DNA of 64,000 nucleotides, taken from Streptomyces sp. ISL-10. Its GTDB lineage: Bacteria > Actinomycetota > Actinomycetes > Streptomycetales > Streptomycetaceae. Shown one piece after another: positions 9,308 through 16,440 of the stretch (position 1 is its first letter; each line of letters starts with the position of its first letter). The notes under the pieces were generated by a model. That model saw nothing but the letters and a program-made list of their open reading frames with translations, made no database searches and was not told the DNA's origin. The translations under genes were made by a program, and so were the position numbers. The DNA lies in NCBI RefSeq assembly GCF_018614575.1, contig NZ_JAGGOJ010000007.1:124001-188000 (forward strand). Reading direction: 5' to 3'.

Positions 9308-9738
9308 TCAGCCGCGCCGGGCTGAGGGCGTGTGCTTCATCTTCCAGCGCGTGTAGGTTCGCCGCGGGATTCCCAAGATCTCGCAGAACCTCGAGACATT
9401 GATCCTGGCGTCCTCTCTGATTGCCTCGAGTTCTGAAAAGGGACGGTGCGGTATTCGCCCGACTTTCTCCGTACCCTCAATTGGACATACGCCTCACCCA
9501 GTGCCGTCTTCAGTTCCGTGATTTCGGAAAGGAGATCACGCTCACGCTGGGCGATGCGTGAGGCACCTCCTTCGAGGCTCGTACGTCCGCCATCCAGGAA
9601 TTGTCGCTTCCAATTCCCCACGGACTGTTCGGACACGCCGGCCCGGCGGGCGGATTCGGCGATCGTGTGTTCCCCCGACAGAACCCCCAGGACGATCTTT
9701 AGTTTTTCGGCAGCTGGCATTACCGGAGGGCGTGACAT
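9308..9738 (-). CDS. Transposase OrfA-like HTH protein with candidate -1 frameshift site
   Basis: The first frame (9738 down to a stop at 9337) encodes an IS3-OrfA-like helix-turn-helix: EKLKIVLGVLSGEHTIAESA, ARRAGVSEQSVGNWKRQF, then a leucine-rich helix EITELKTALGEAYVQL. After residue 98 the frame turns to low-complexity text, whereas the -1 frame gives a sensible continuation, SELEAIREDARINVSRFCEI then LGIPRRTYTRWKMKH, a second HTH like the start of IS3 OrfB, ending at TGA 9310-9308. The switch point is C CCT TTT (9442-9436), a perfect X-XXY-YYZ heptamer in the right phase. The fused product would be about 143 residues. Start ATG 9738 has GAGAGG upstream; a GTG at 9762 is possible. It may be a domesticated regulator or simply a frameshifted IS relic; no inverted repeats or DDE domain are nearby. 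Confidence 0.65.
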
Positions 9739-10152
9739 CGCCTCTCGTCTCCATTTCAACACCCGCAGGGGCCCGCCGATCGACAGGCAACCCTGGCGTC
9801 AGATTTGCGGAGTGCCGCGTGGAACGGAGGTCATCCCGCTCCACCGACGTATCCCCTCGTGAACCGCATCGACTGCGAGACCAGGTCCAGGCATTTCGCC
9901 TGAAGACGCAGCTCAAACAGTCGTGAATCCGTTCACAAGCAGCGGTCAACCTCTTCTGATAATTTCACAGTTCCCCGTTGGAAAGATTCGGTCGATCTCT
10001 CAAGTGAAGCTCGTCGGCCGCGCGCGGAACGCGTAACGACACCAAGATCATATAGCTGGCGCATTATGCGGGCAACAAACTTGGGCCTTATTTGAGGTTG
10101 CCCAATACGGACTTTCCGAACCATCCGCCCTCGGGGGCGGCGTTGCCCGGAA
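9739..10152. other. Lower-GC intergenic stretch upstream of the HTH gene
   Basis: About 410 bp with no credible gene and noticeably lower GC than its surroundings, especially 9940-10110 (AAGATCATATAGC, CATTATGCGGGC, CCTTATTTGAGG). It should hold the HTH gene promoter. A spaced inverted repeat GGGCAAC / GTTGCCC lies at about 10070-10104. Confidence 0.5.
10125..10140 (-). terminator. Hairpin after the M16 gene pair
   Basis: CCGCCC TCGG GGGCGG, 6-bp perfect stem with 4-nt loop, 13 bp past the stop codon of the downstream M16 gene on the minus strand. Short but stable; termination is inferred. Confidence 0.5.
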
Positions 10153-11574
10153 TCAGCTCGACGCGGCGCTCGCTGCGACGCCGCCTCCGCCCGCCGCACT
10201 CAACAGGGAGGCGAGCTTGCCCTCATCGCCGACAATGACCCCGCTGAAGGAATCGGGATCGAAGAACTCCCGTGCTGCGTCGGCGACTTGGCCCAGAGTG
10301 ACGGTGCGCAGGAGCTCCGGGAACGTGGTCACCCGCTCCGGCTCATGCCCCAGAGAAACGGCCGTCATCACACTGGTGGCAAACCCCGCCTGGGAGGACA
10401 GAGCGAGCATTGCCATACCGATGGTGTACTCCCGGGCCGCGTCGATCTCCGCCGCGGACGGCGGGTCACCGACCAGACGCCCCAGCTCGGCGCGGATCTC
10501 ACGGTAGGCCTGCGCCGTAGCCTCCGTAGCGGTGTCCGCCTCGATACCGACAACCAGCCGGTCCAGGTGGTCGTGGAAACCCGCATCCGCACGATAGGCC
10601 AGCCCCTTGGCTTCACGGAGGTTCGTGACCAGACGTGAGGAGAAGTAGCCACCGAATACCAGGCTGGCCAGACTCAGAGCGGGAAAACGGTCGTCGGTGC
10701 GTGCCACCACAGGGCGGACGAGTCTGATCTGCGACTGGACCGCGTCCGCCCGGGGCACGAGTGCGACCCGCCCGCCGGGCGTCGGCGGGAGCGTCGCCGG
10801 TGCCGTGATCGTCCCGGCACCGCCCCAGTCTTCGGTTGCAGCGGTCACCAGGTCCACAGCCCGCTCCGGATCGAGGTCCCCCACCAGTACCAGCGCGGTC
10901 CCTCGTGGACGTACGAGGGCCCTGTGCAACACCCGTACCGACTCGGCCGTGACGGCTTCCACCGGTGCAGGGAAAGGCACCTCCTGCAGACCGGGCATCT
11001 CTCCGTAGCAAAGCGCCAGCAGAGCCTCTTGCGCAATCACCTGCGGCTGCGCCCGGATCACGGAGATCTGACGCACCATCCGGAGACGTACCTGGCGGAT
11101 CTCCTCCTCGTCGGGGGCACCGTGGGTCAGCGCGTCGGCCAGGGTGCCGAGCAGCGTACCCAGTGCGTGCGCGGGCGCCGATCCGGAGATGTGAAGCCAC
11201 CGGGACGAGCGACTGGCGGCCAGGGTGACGCCGTGACGGCCCATTGCCGCGTCCATGCCCTCCCGGGAAGGACGCCCCTCACGGAACAAGGTGGTGGCCA
11301 GCACCTCGGCCGTGGCCACGTGCTCGAACGTGGCACCGGCGAAGGGCACCGACATCCGCATCTCGACCATCGGGATCGACGGGTGCCGGGCGGCGATCAC
11401 CCGCAGCCCGTTGGGCAGGACCGTGTCGGCCATCGCCGGCGAGGTGTAGCGCCTGCGGACATCGAGGGCCGGCAGCGCGCGGGGGCCGGCAGCGGTGCGG
11501 CCGATCTCCTCGGCGCTGCGATGGGTACGGGCAGGCTCCCCCGAGGAAGCGCGGACCAAAGACGTATCGATCAC
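10153..11574 (-). CDS. M16 peptidase family protein, non-catalytic subunit
   Basis: Insulinase-like protein lacking zinc ligands. After a 47-residue extension the M16 start appears: MADTVLPNGLRVIAARHPSI. Where active enzymes carry HxxEH, this one has GATFEHVATAEVLATTLF, with no first His or Glu-His pair. The C-terminal half keeps the substrate-clamp segment NLREAKGLAYRADAGF (R...Y pair). This is the usual division of labour in heterodimeric M16B proteases, where one subunit holds the zinc and the other holds the R/Y pair. Its gene is 36 bp downstream of the active subunit on the same strand. GTG at 11574 is the reported start; no clear ribosome site, and a start nearer residue 48 is possible. 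Likely role: half of the leader-peptide protease for the lanthipeptide (inference). Confidence 0.82.
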   Translation of the reverse strand: MIDTSLVRASSGEPARTHRSAEEIGRTAAGPRALPALDVRRRYTSPAMADTVLPNGLRVIAARHPSIPMVEMRMSVPFAGATFEHVATAEVLATTLFREGRPSREGMDAAMGRHGVTLAASRSSRWLHISGSAPAHALGTLLGTLADALTHGAPDEEEIRQVRLRMVRQISVIRAQPQVIAQEALLALCYGEMPGLQEVPFPAPVEAVTAESVRVLHRALVRPRGTALVLVGDLDPERAVDLVTAATEDWGGAGTITAPATLPPTPGGRVALVPRADAVQSQIRLVRPVVARTDDRFPALSLASLVFGGYFSSRLVTNLREAKGLAYRADAGFHDHLDRLVVGIEADTATEATAQAYREIRAELGRLVGDPPSAAEIDAAREYTIGMAMLALSSQAGFATSVMTAVSLGHEPERVTTFPELLRTVTLGQVADAAREFFDPDSFSGVIVGDEGKLASLLSAAGGGGVAASAASS

Positions 11575-11610
11575 GGATCAGCTTTCTGACAGGCTCGGGC
11601 GGAATATCAG

Positions 11611-12891
11611 CTACGGAGCGGGGCGGAGACTGAGCACGCCGCGTGAGTCCGGCCGCAGCGACTTGGCGGCCAGCGCGAGGTCCTCCGCGGTGACGGCGGC
11701 GAGCCGGCCGGGCAGTTCGTCCACCAGCTCGGCTCTGCCGAAGAGCACCTCCTGCGCACCGAGGGCGCGCGTCCGCGCCAGCAACATGTCGGCCTTGCGA
11801 TGCATGCCCACGCTGCTCAACGCCGTGGCCCGCATCAGCTCCTCCTCGGCGGGGCCCTTCGCCGCCAAGTCCTCGAGCTCGCGGTCCAGCACGTCCAGCA
11901 ACAGGTCGGTCGACGTCTCCTGCGGATGCGTCGCGACGCACAGGAACGTCTCGGGATCGCGGGCCTCCAGAGCACCGAAGAGACCGCAGCCGGTGCTCAC
12001 ATCCGTGACCAGCGGGGAGGCGCCATGGATCAGCCGGCGCTTGAGCCTGGACGACTCGCCCGAACCCGTGAGGACGGCGCAGAGCACCATGTGGGCCAGA
12101 TAGGCGTCGAGATCGGAGAGCGGGTCCGGCATGCGGTAGCCGACCGCTGTGGCCGGCATCGGCGCATGGGGGTCGAGGTGCTCCCCCCTGAGCTCCTGAT
12201 CGGGTGCCGGCTCGCTCAGGTCCACGGCCGGGGGCAGTCGCCGCGACGGGACATCCTGGAAGTGCCGGTGGACCAACTCGGCCGTCCGGGCAGGTTCGAT
12301 GTCGCCGGCGATCGTCAGGACGGCGTTGCCCGGCGCGTAGTGGGCATCGAAGAACGCGGCACACTCGTCGACCGTGGCCCGCCCGAGATCGGTGAAATCC
12401 CCATAGCCGTTGTGCGCATTGGGATAGGTCCGGAACAGCAGGCCCGGCAGCACTGTCCAGGGGAAGCCGCCATAGGGCTTGTTCAGAACATTGAGCCGGA
12501 TCTCCTCCTTGACCACGTTCACCTGGGTCCGCAGATTTTCTTCCGTCAGTCTCGGCGCGCGCATCCGATCGGCCTCGAGGAACAGAATTCGCTCCAGAGC
12601 GGCTGACGGAACCACTTGATAGAAATCCGTGTAGTCCTGATGCGTCGATCCGTTGGCGGTACCGCCTGCTGCTTGCACATGTCCGAAGTGCTCCATCCGG
12701 TCAACGCTCTCGCTGCCCTGGAACATCACATGCTCGAAGAGGTGGGCGAAGCCGGTGCGACCCTGGGGTTCGGACCGAAAACCTACGTCGTAGTGAACAC
12801 TGACGCCGACAGCCGGAACGCCTGTTATCGGATAGAGAACTACCCGCAGACCGTTGGGCAGCGTGAAGCGTTGCAGGATCGGAGTGGCCAT
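11611..12891 (-). CDS. M16 family zinc metallopeptidase, catalytic subunit (probable leader protease)
   Basis: Active insulinase/processing-peptidase-like enzyme. ATG at 12891 is preceded by AAGGTA and starts directly at the domain: MATPILQRFTLPNGLRVVLY. The zinc motif H50-L-F-E53-H54 lies in GRTGFAHLFEHVMFQGSE, and a distal glutamate is available in VNVVKEEIRLN. TANGSTHQDYTDFYQVVP is a further family signature. The C-terminal domain (SGESSRLKRRLIHG) ends in a degenerate clamp. 426 residues, the standard M16B size. No signal peptide, so it works in the cytoplasm. Paired with the inactive subunit downstream; divergently transcribed from the kinase-like gene over about 185 bp. Cleavage of the precursor leaders is the probable job because the exporter has no peptidase domain. 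Confidence 0.88.
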   Translation of the reverse strand: MATPILQRFTLPNGLRVVLYPITGVPAVGVSVHYDVGFRSEPQGRTGFAHLFEHVMFQGSESVDRMEHFGHVQAAGGTANGSTHQDYTDFYQVVPSAALERILFLEADRMRAPRLTEENLRTQVNVVKEEIRLNVLNKPYGGFPWTVLPGLLFRTYPNAHNGYGDFTDLGRATVDECAAFFDAHYAPGNAVLTIAGDIEPARTAELVHRHFQDVPSRRLPPAVDLSEPAPDQELRGEHLDPHAPMPATAVGYRMPDPLSDLDAYLAHMVLCAVLTGSGESSRLKRRLIHGASPLVTDVSTGCGLFGALEARDPETFLCVATHPQETSTDLLLDVLDRELEDLAAKGPAEEELMRATALSSVGMHRKADMLLARTRALGAQEVLFGRAELVDELPGRLAAVTAEDLALAAKSLRPDSRGVLSLRPAP

Positions 12892-13076
12892 GCCGGGTAC
12901 CTTATGGGATCCGGCCACCGGCAAAAAGGTCACAGAAAACCCGTTACTTTGGACCCGCAGAGCCGTGCCGCACCGGTACCGACGCACATCTCCCCCTTAG
13001 TCAGCCTCCCCCCAACACAACAACGGGCGATAGATGAGCCATCTGTTGTCGGCCCACCCGGCTGTCCCTACGCTCC
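12892..13076. promoter_or_regulatory. Divergent promoter region of protease and synthetase operons
   Basis: 185 bp between the starts of the M16 operon (minus) and the LxmK-like gene (plus). Both promoters must lie here. Possible recognition elements are not distinctive enough to place. Confidence 0.5.
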
Positions 13077-14216
13077 GTGATCGTGATTACAGATCAAGAA
13101 TCGAAGCCCTCGCTGACCCGCGCCCGCTTCGATCCGGTTCAACTGGAGAAGGCCCCAGAGGTCGAGATGTTCCTCGAACGGCTCGGTCTGGGCCGCTTCG
13201 ACCCGGACACCGTCGTGGCCCATATCGGCCGCAATGACAACTGGGCCGGTACGACCAGCACCGGCGCCGGGGTGTTCGTCAAGCGGGTCGGCGGCGAACC
13301 CGCCGACGTACTGCGGCGGTTCCACCGCATCATGGCCTTCGAGGAGATCGCGTCACGCTTCAGCGGAACAGAACTCCGGGCTCCCGAACTGCTCGGGTCG
13401 GACGAGGAGCAGCGTCTGGTCGCCTTCACACGGCTCGAAGACGCCCGATCCGGGTCCGAACTGTCCGCCGACGACGACTTCGACGACGACATGTGCCGCA
13501 GGGCCGGCCGCATCCTCGGAATCCTGCACTCGCTGTCGCTCGAGACCGGAACCCTGGACAGCACCCCCCACCCGACACCGCCGATGGACGACTTCGATGC
13601 GCTGTCGATGCCGGTCTACATCCACTCCGCGTTCGCCGAAGTCGAGTCCTGGGCACTCCTCCAGCCGGACGCCGAACTGATCGCGGCCCTGTACGGGTTG
13701 CGCCGCCGGGAAGCGGACGCGCCCATGGTGCCTGCCCATTGCGACGTCCGACTCGACCAGTTCCTCCTCGCCGGTGATGACCTCTATCTGACCGACTGGG
13801 AGGAATTCCGCTTCGGCGACGCCGCCCGAGACGTCGGCGGATTCGTCGGCGAATGGCTGTACCGGGCGATCCAGGGCATCCCCAAGTCCATCAGCGAGGA
13901 CCCCGGGTACAGCTTCGGCCGCGAGGCATCCCACGAGGACATCCTCGCCCACGGGGCCCGCGAAATAGACCGTCTGCGCCCCCGGATCGAAGCGTTCCGG
14001 GGTGGGTACCGCGAAACGCGCGCCACGACCGAGGAAGGCTTCATGACCCGGGTCGCGGCTTTCGCCGGCTGGCACATGATCGACCGCATGCTCGCCGGTG
14101 CCAAATTCGGAACGCGGCTGACGGCCGGCGACCGCGCGGCCGCCGGCATCGGACGCACGGTGCTGCTGGCACCGCAGAACTTCACCTCCGTACTCGGTCT
14201 GGAAGGCACCTCATGA
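13077..14216 (+). CDS. Class V lanthipeptide kinase-like dehydratase subunit (LxmK-like)
   Basis: Aminoglycoside-phosphotransferase fold. GVFVKRV has the ATP-binding lysine (about 69); HCDVRLDQFLL (221-231) matches the catalytic loop HxDxxxxN with Asp223 as base and Asp227 in the metal position; LTDWEEFRFGDAARDVGG (238-255) gives the DxE/DxD metal segment. In lexapeptide and in thioamitides a protein of this type phosphorylates Ser/Thr of the precursor and a HopA1-like partner eliminates phosphate. Here that partner is the next gene, overlapping by 4 bp (ATGA). 379 residues from GTG 13077; a second GTG two codons later is equally possible, and the weak ribosome site suggests a leaderless mRNA. 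Ordinary antibiotic phosphotransferase is the alternative, made unlikely by context. Confidence 0.82.
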   Translation: MIVITDQESKPSLTRARFDPVQLEKAPEVEMFLERLGLGRFDPDTVVAHIGRNDNWAGTTSTGAGVFVKRVGGEPADVLRRFHRIMAFEEIASRFSGTELRAPELLGSDEEQRLVAFTRLEDARSGSELSADDDFDDDMCRRAGRILGILHSLSLETGTLDSTPHPTPPMDDFDALSMPVYIHSAFAEVESWALLQPDAELIAALYGLRRREADAPMVPAHCDVRLDQFLLAGDDLYLTDWEEFRFGDAARDVGGFVGEWLYRAIQGIPKSISEDPGYSFGREASHEDILAHGAREIDRLRPRIEAFRGGYRETRATTEEGFMTRVAAFAGWHMIDRMLAGAKFGTRLTAGDRAAAGIGRTVLLAPQNFTSVLGLEGTS

Positions 14217-15193
14217 CGACCGCCATTGGGCTCATCGCTCCCGAGATCTCCGAGGAGCTCGGACAGATCGAGGTCGCCGAGGGGGGCTTGACCGCCGTCG
14301 TCGGAGACGAGGAACTGGACGCCAAGACCCCAGGCGACCTCGCCAAGAAGCTCGGCGGACTCTTCTACCAGAATCTGCATGCCGGCATGGCGGAGCAGGG
14401 CGACACCACCCGGCAACGAAGCCTGCGCGACGACGACTTCGACCAGCGGCTCTTCGCCGCTATGCCCCACCGGACCACGCTCGTCCAGGCGACCGTGCTC
14501 AGCGATGTCCCCGGGGCGGACAGCGTGACAGTCCTGCTCGACGGCCTGCGGGTACGCATCCCCCGTGATCGCATCGCCGACCGGCTGCCGGACGCGGACT
14601 CCGATCTCGTCACCCTTCACATCCCGGCGCCGCGACCCGCCCTTTCGACCGGGTTCTTCCTGACCGACGGCTCCCGCGGACGTGTCACGGGGTCCCAGAT
14701 GCTGCGCCTCTACATACACCTGACCGACGCGGAGTCGGCCCCGGATGCCTGGAGGACGGTGTTGTCGCGGATGGAGGAGCTGGAGCTCCGCTACCGGGCC
14801 AAGGTCACCTCGTCCCTGAAACACTTCCCGCGCCGCGACGCACTGGTGGTCTATCTCGGCCCGGATGCCTGGCATGCGGCGGGCGAGATCGCGGCCTCCG
14901 TCCAGGGATTGCCCGGTCTGGGCTCCGCCACCTCCCCGTTCGTCCGCCGGGTGGCCGATGGGGTGGGTGCGGCCTGGGAGCCCGACGACCCGCGGCCCGG
15001 CAAGGGCAAGCTGAGCTTCGGCGAGCATCGCTGCCAAGTTCTCGCCGAGGCCCTGGTGGGACACGCGGTCCGGGCCGACGGCGTCGCACGCGAGGCCGTC
15101 GTCGCCGAGGCGTTCCTCAACGCCGGGACGGACCCGCTGATGCCGGCCCGGAATCTGGACTCTCCGGTGCTGCCGGGAATCGGCCTGGTATGA
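14213..15193 (+). CDS. HopA1-family protein (LxmY-like phospho-Ser/Thr lyase)
   Basis: 326 residues, soluble. Matches in layout the HopA1 effector-like family used in class V lanthipeptide and thioamitide pathways: an N-terminal helical part, then QRLFAAMPHRTTLVQATVL, the beta-rich GRVTGSQMLRLYIHLTDAES, and a core RYRAKVTSSLKHFPRRDALV with many basic residues suited to phosphopeptide binding, followed by GKGKLSFGEHRCQVLAEAL. Type III effectors of the OspF/HopAI kind are phosphothreonine lyases; HopA1-like RiPP proteins are thought to act likewise on phosphorylated precursors, forming Dha/Dhb. Start ATG overlaps the kinase stop. Family placement is by pattern and neighbourhood rather than by a search. 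Confidence 0.75.
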   Translation: MTTAIGLIAPEISEELGQIEVAEGGLTAVVGDEELDAKTPGDLAKKLGGLFYQNLHAGMAEQGDTTRQRSLRDDDFDQRLFAAMPHRTTLVQATVLSDVPGADSVTVLLDGLRVRIPRDRIADRLPDADSDLVTLHIPAPRPALSTGFFLTDGSRGRVTGSQMLRLYIHLTDAESAPDAWRTVLSRMEELELRYRAKVTSSLKHFPRRDALVVYLGPDAWHAAGEIAASVQGLPGLGSATSPFVRRVADGVGAAWEPDDPRPGKGKLSFGEHRCQVLAEALVGHAVRADGVAREAVVAEAFLNAGTDPLMPARNLDSPVLPGIGLV

Positions 15194-15211
15194 CCACCAG
15201 GCCGTGAGCGG

Positions 15212-15550
15212 ATGGAAGACAGCACGTACGACCCACCGCCCCAGGCACTCTCCGTCGAAGACAAGGTCAGCATCGTCCTGAGTGTCATCTCGGGCCGGGA
15301 ATCGGTTGCCGAGGCAGCCGGACGGCGCACGAACATATCGGAGCAGGCCATCGAGGACTGGCGTGAGGCGTTCATCGAAGGCGGACTGCTGGGACTTCAG
15401 GGGGCCGACGCACACCGCCCGCCTCTGCGGGAGAGCCGGCTCGTTGCAGAGATGACAGAGCTCAAGACCGCTCTGGGAGAGGTATGCCTTGAACTGAATG
15501 TATGGCAGGCGTTGAGAAGACACCGACGCCGGACACCCGATAAGAAATGA
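15212..15550 (+). CDS. Transposase OrfA-like HTH protein, possible cluster regulator
   Basis: 112 residues. The core VEDKVSIVLSVISGRESVAE, then ISEQAIEDWREAFIEGGLLGL, is the same IS3-OrfA-type helix-turn-helix as in the HTH gene at 9308-9738, and both continue into a shared leucine-zipper-like helix (here MTELKTALGEVCLEL). It ends in a basic tail RRHRRRTPDKK. Unlike the other copy there is no OrfB-like sequence in any frame after the stop. It follows the HopA1-like gene by 18 bp, so it is co-transcribed with the lanthipeptide synthetase genes, and a strong terminator follows. A DNA-binding regulator of the precursor promoter just downstream is a reasonable guess; no transposase catalytic domain or terminal repeats were found. 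Confidence 0.6.
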   Translation: MEDSTYDPPPQALSVEDKVSIVLSVISGRESVAEAAGRRTNISEQAIEDWREAFIEGGLLGLQGADAHRPPLRESRLVAEMTELKTALGEVCLELNVWQALRRHRRRTPDKK

Positions 15551-15577
15551 TCGACCCCTCAAGGCGCTCACAGCCGT

Positions 15578-15607
15578 GCAGCCCTCACCATTCCTGGTGG
15601 GGGCTGC
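15578..15607 (+). terminator. Terminator of the synthetase operon
   Basis: 13-bp stem (15578-15590 with 15595-15607, one G-T pair) around loop TTCC, 27 bp after the HTH gene stop. It separates the synthetase operon from the precursor genes, which therefore need their own promoter. Confidence 0.85.
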
Positions 15608-15854
15608 ATGCATTCCTGCTGCCGGTATTCCTGCGCAGCGAGTCCCCGTCATGCCCAGACTTGTACCGGGGCATATCTTTGACAGCTCCGGTCAGTGAGC
15701 CACTTGTTGTGGCCGGGGGAGACAACGCGCAGGTCGCGAAGGCGGGCGAGCCAATCAACGATAATTTTTCCGTGGCGTTCCGGGCAGTCCATGCGATCGA
15801 ATAGAGGCAGGGCAGGAAGAACCCGCCCTGAAACTCGATCAGTGAAGGATCGCC
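15608..15854 (+). promoter_or_regulatory. Promoter and leader region of the precursor genes
   Basis: 247 bp with no gene. A TTGACA hexamer occurs near 15679, but no convincing -10 partner at 17 bp. Lower-GC sequence GATAATTTTTCCG lies near 15760-15772. A hairpin formed by CAGGGC and GCCCTG (about 15807-15831) sits in the presumed mRNA leader, just before the GAAGGA ribosome site at 15844-15849. Confidence 0.5.
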
Positions 15855-16046
15855 GTGAACACCGCAGACCAGCTCCTCGCCGGCTACACCGCCTACACCA
15901 CCGCCGAGGACTTCGGCGCCAGCGCGGACAACCAGTCCCCGGCGGCGACGCCCACCATCACCACGGTTTCCTCCCCCGAGTGCATCTACTTCTCCCTCGG
16001 TGCCTCCGCGGGCAGCATCGCCAGCACCAAGGCCTGGGGCTGCTGA
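15855..16046 (+). CDS. Lanthipeptide precursor peptide 1
   Basis: 63-residue peptide starting at GTG with GAAGGA 5 bp upstream. Leader MNTADQLLAGYTAYTTAEDF is shared almost residue for residue with precursor 2. The C-terminal half is rich in Ser, Thr, Ala and Gly and contains only two cysteines, Cys43 (in SSPEC) and Cys63, the last residue, in TKAWGC. The i/i+5 spacing of Thr58 and Cys63 equals that of the AviMeCys macrocycle of thioamitides, and a decarboxylase is encoded nearby. Ser39/Ser40 with Cys43 could form a lanthionine. Core start is uncertain, probably in the region GASADNQSPAATPT. Recognised by context (synthetases, protease, exporter) and by similarity of the two peptides. Confidence 0.9.
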   Translation: MNTADQLLAGYTAYTTAEDFGASADNQSPAATPTITTVSSPECIYFSLGASAGSIASTKAWGC

Positions 16047-16076
16047 TCAGCAACCGCTGATTGTCCCGGTGGGTGC

Positions 16077-16093
16077 CCGCCTGAAAAAGGCGG
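16077..16093 (+). promoter_or_regulatory. Hairpin between the two precursor genes
   Basis: CCGCCT GAAAA AGGCGG, 6-bp stem 31 bp after the first precursor. An alternative outer pairing TGCCCG (16074-16079) with CGGGCA (16099-16104) shares bases with it, so two exclusive structures are possible. It could protect or attenuate the transcript so that the two peptides are made in different amounts. Confidence 0.55.
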
Positions 16094-16147
16094 ACATTCG
16101 GGCAGAAGTATTTCGCACTTTCCCATAGCATTCAGTAAAGGATTCTC

Positions 16148-16348
16148 ATGAACACCGCAGACCAGCTCCTCGCCGGCTACACCGCCTACACCAACGCCGA
16201 GGAGTTCGGCGCCGGCGTGTCGGCCGACGCCCCGGCCATCACGCCGACGGTCCTGAGCTTCATCGGTGGCTCCAGCGGCGGCTGCGGCGCGGCTGTCAGC
16301 GCCATCAGCGGCGCCGGCGTCTCGGCCACGGCGAACTGGGGCTGCTGA
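16148..16348 (+). CDS. Lanthipeptide precursor peptide 2
   Basis: 66-residue peptide, ATG with AAAGGA about 6 bp upstream. The first 66 nucleotides differ from precursor 1 at only a few positions, indicating recent duplication, while the core has diverged. It keeps exactly two cysteines, Cys46 (in SSGGC) and terminal Cys66 (in TANWGC), separated by 20 residues as in precursor 1, and the same Ser-Ser-x-x-Cys and Thr-x-x-Trp-Gly-Cys frames. The core is otherwise Gly/Ala/Ser-rich (GAAVSAISGAGVSA) and has no charged residue after the leader's Asp27, so the product should be strongly hydrophobic. A 16-bp-stem terminator follows. Confidence 0.9.
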   Translation: MNTADQLLAGYTAYTNAEEFGAGVSADAPAITPTVLSFIGGSSGGCGAAVSAISGAGVSATANWGC

Positions 16349-16375
16349 ACCAGCTCCCGCCCGCAGATTCACACC

Positions 16376-16419
16376 CACCGCTGGGTGCCTGACTCCCCCC
16401 AGGCACCCAGCGGTGTTTT
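16376..16419 (+). terminator. Terminator of the precursor operon
   Basis: Perfect 16-bp inverted repeat (16376-16391 with 16400-16415), 8-nt loop, followed by TTTT, 28 bp after the second precursor. One of the most classical intrinsic terminators in the window; it also faces the convergent regulator gene. Confidence 0.93.
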
Positions 16420-16440
16420 CTGCCCGCCCGGACAGGGGCC

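Noticed and set aside
10070..10104. GGGCAAC/GTTGCCC pair as an operator
   Set aside because: The 21-nt spacing and single occurrence do not match any known site; it may be chance or part of the terminator region.
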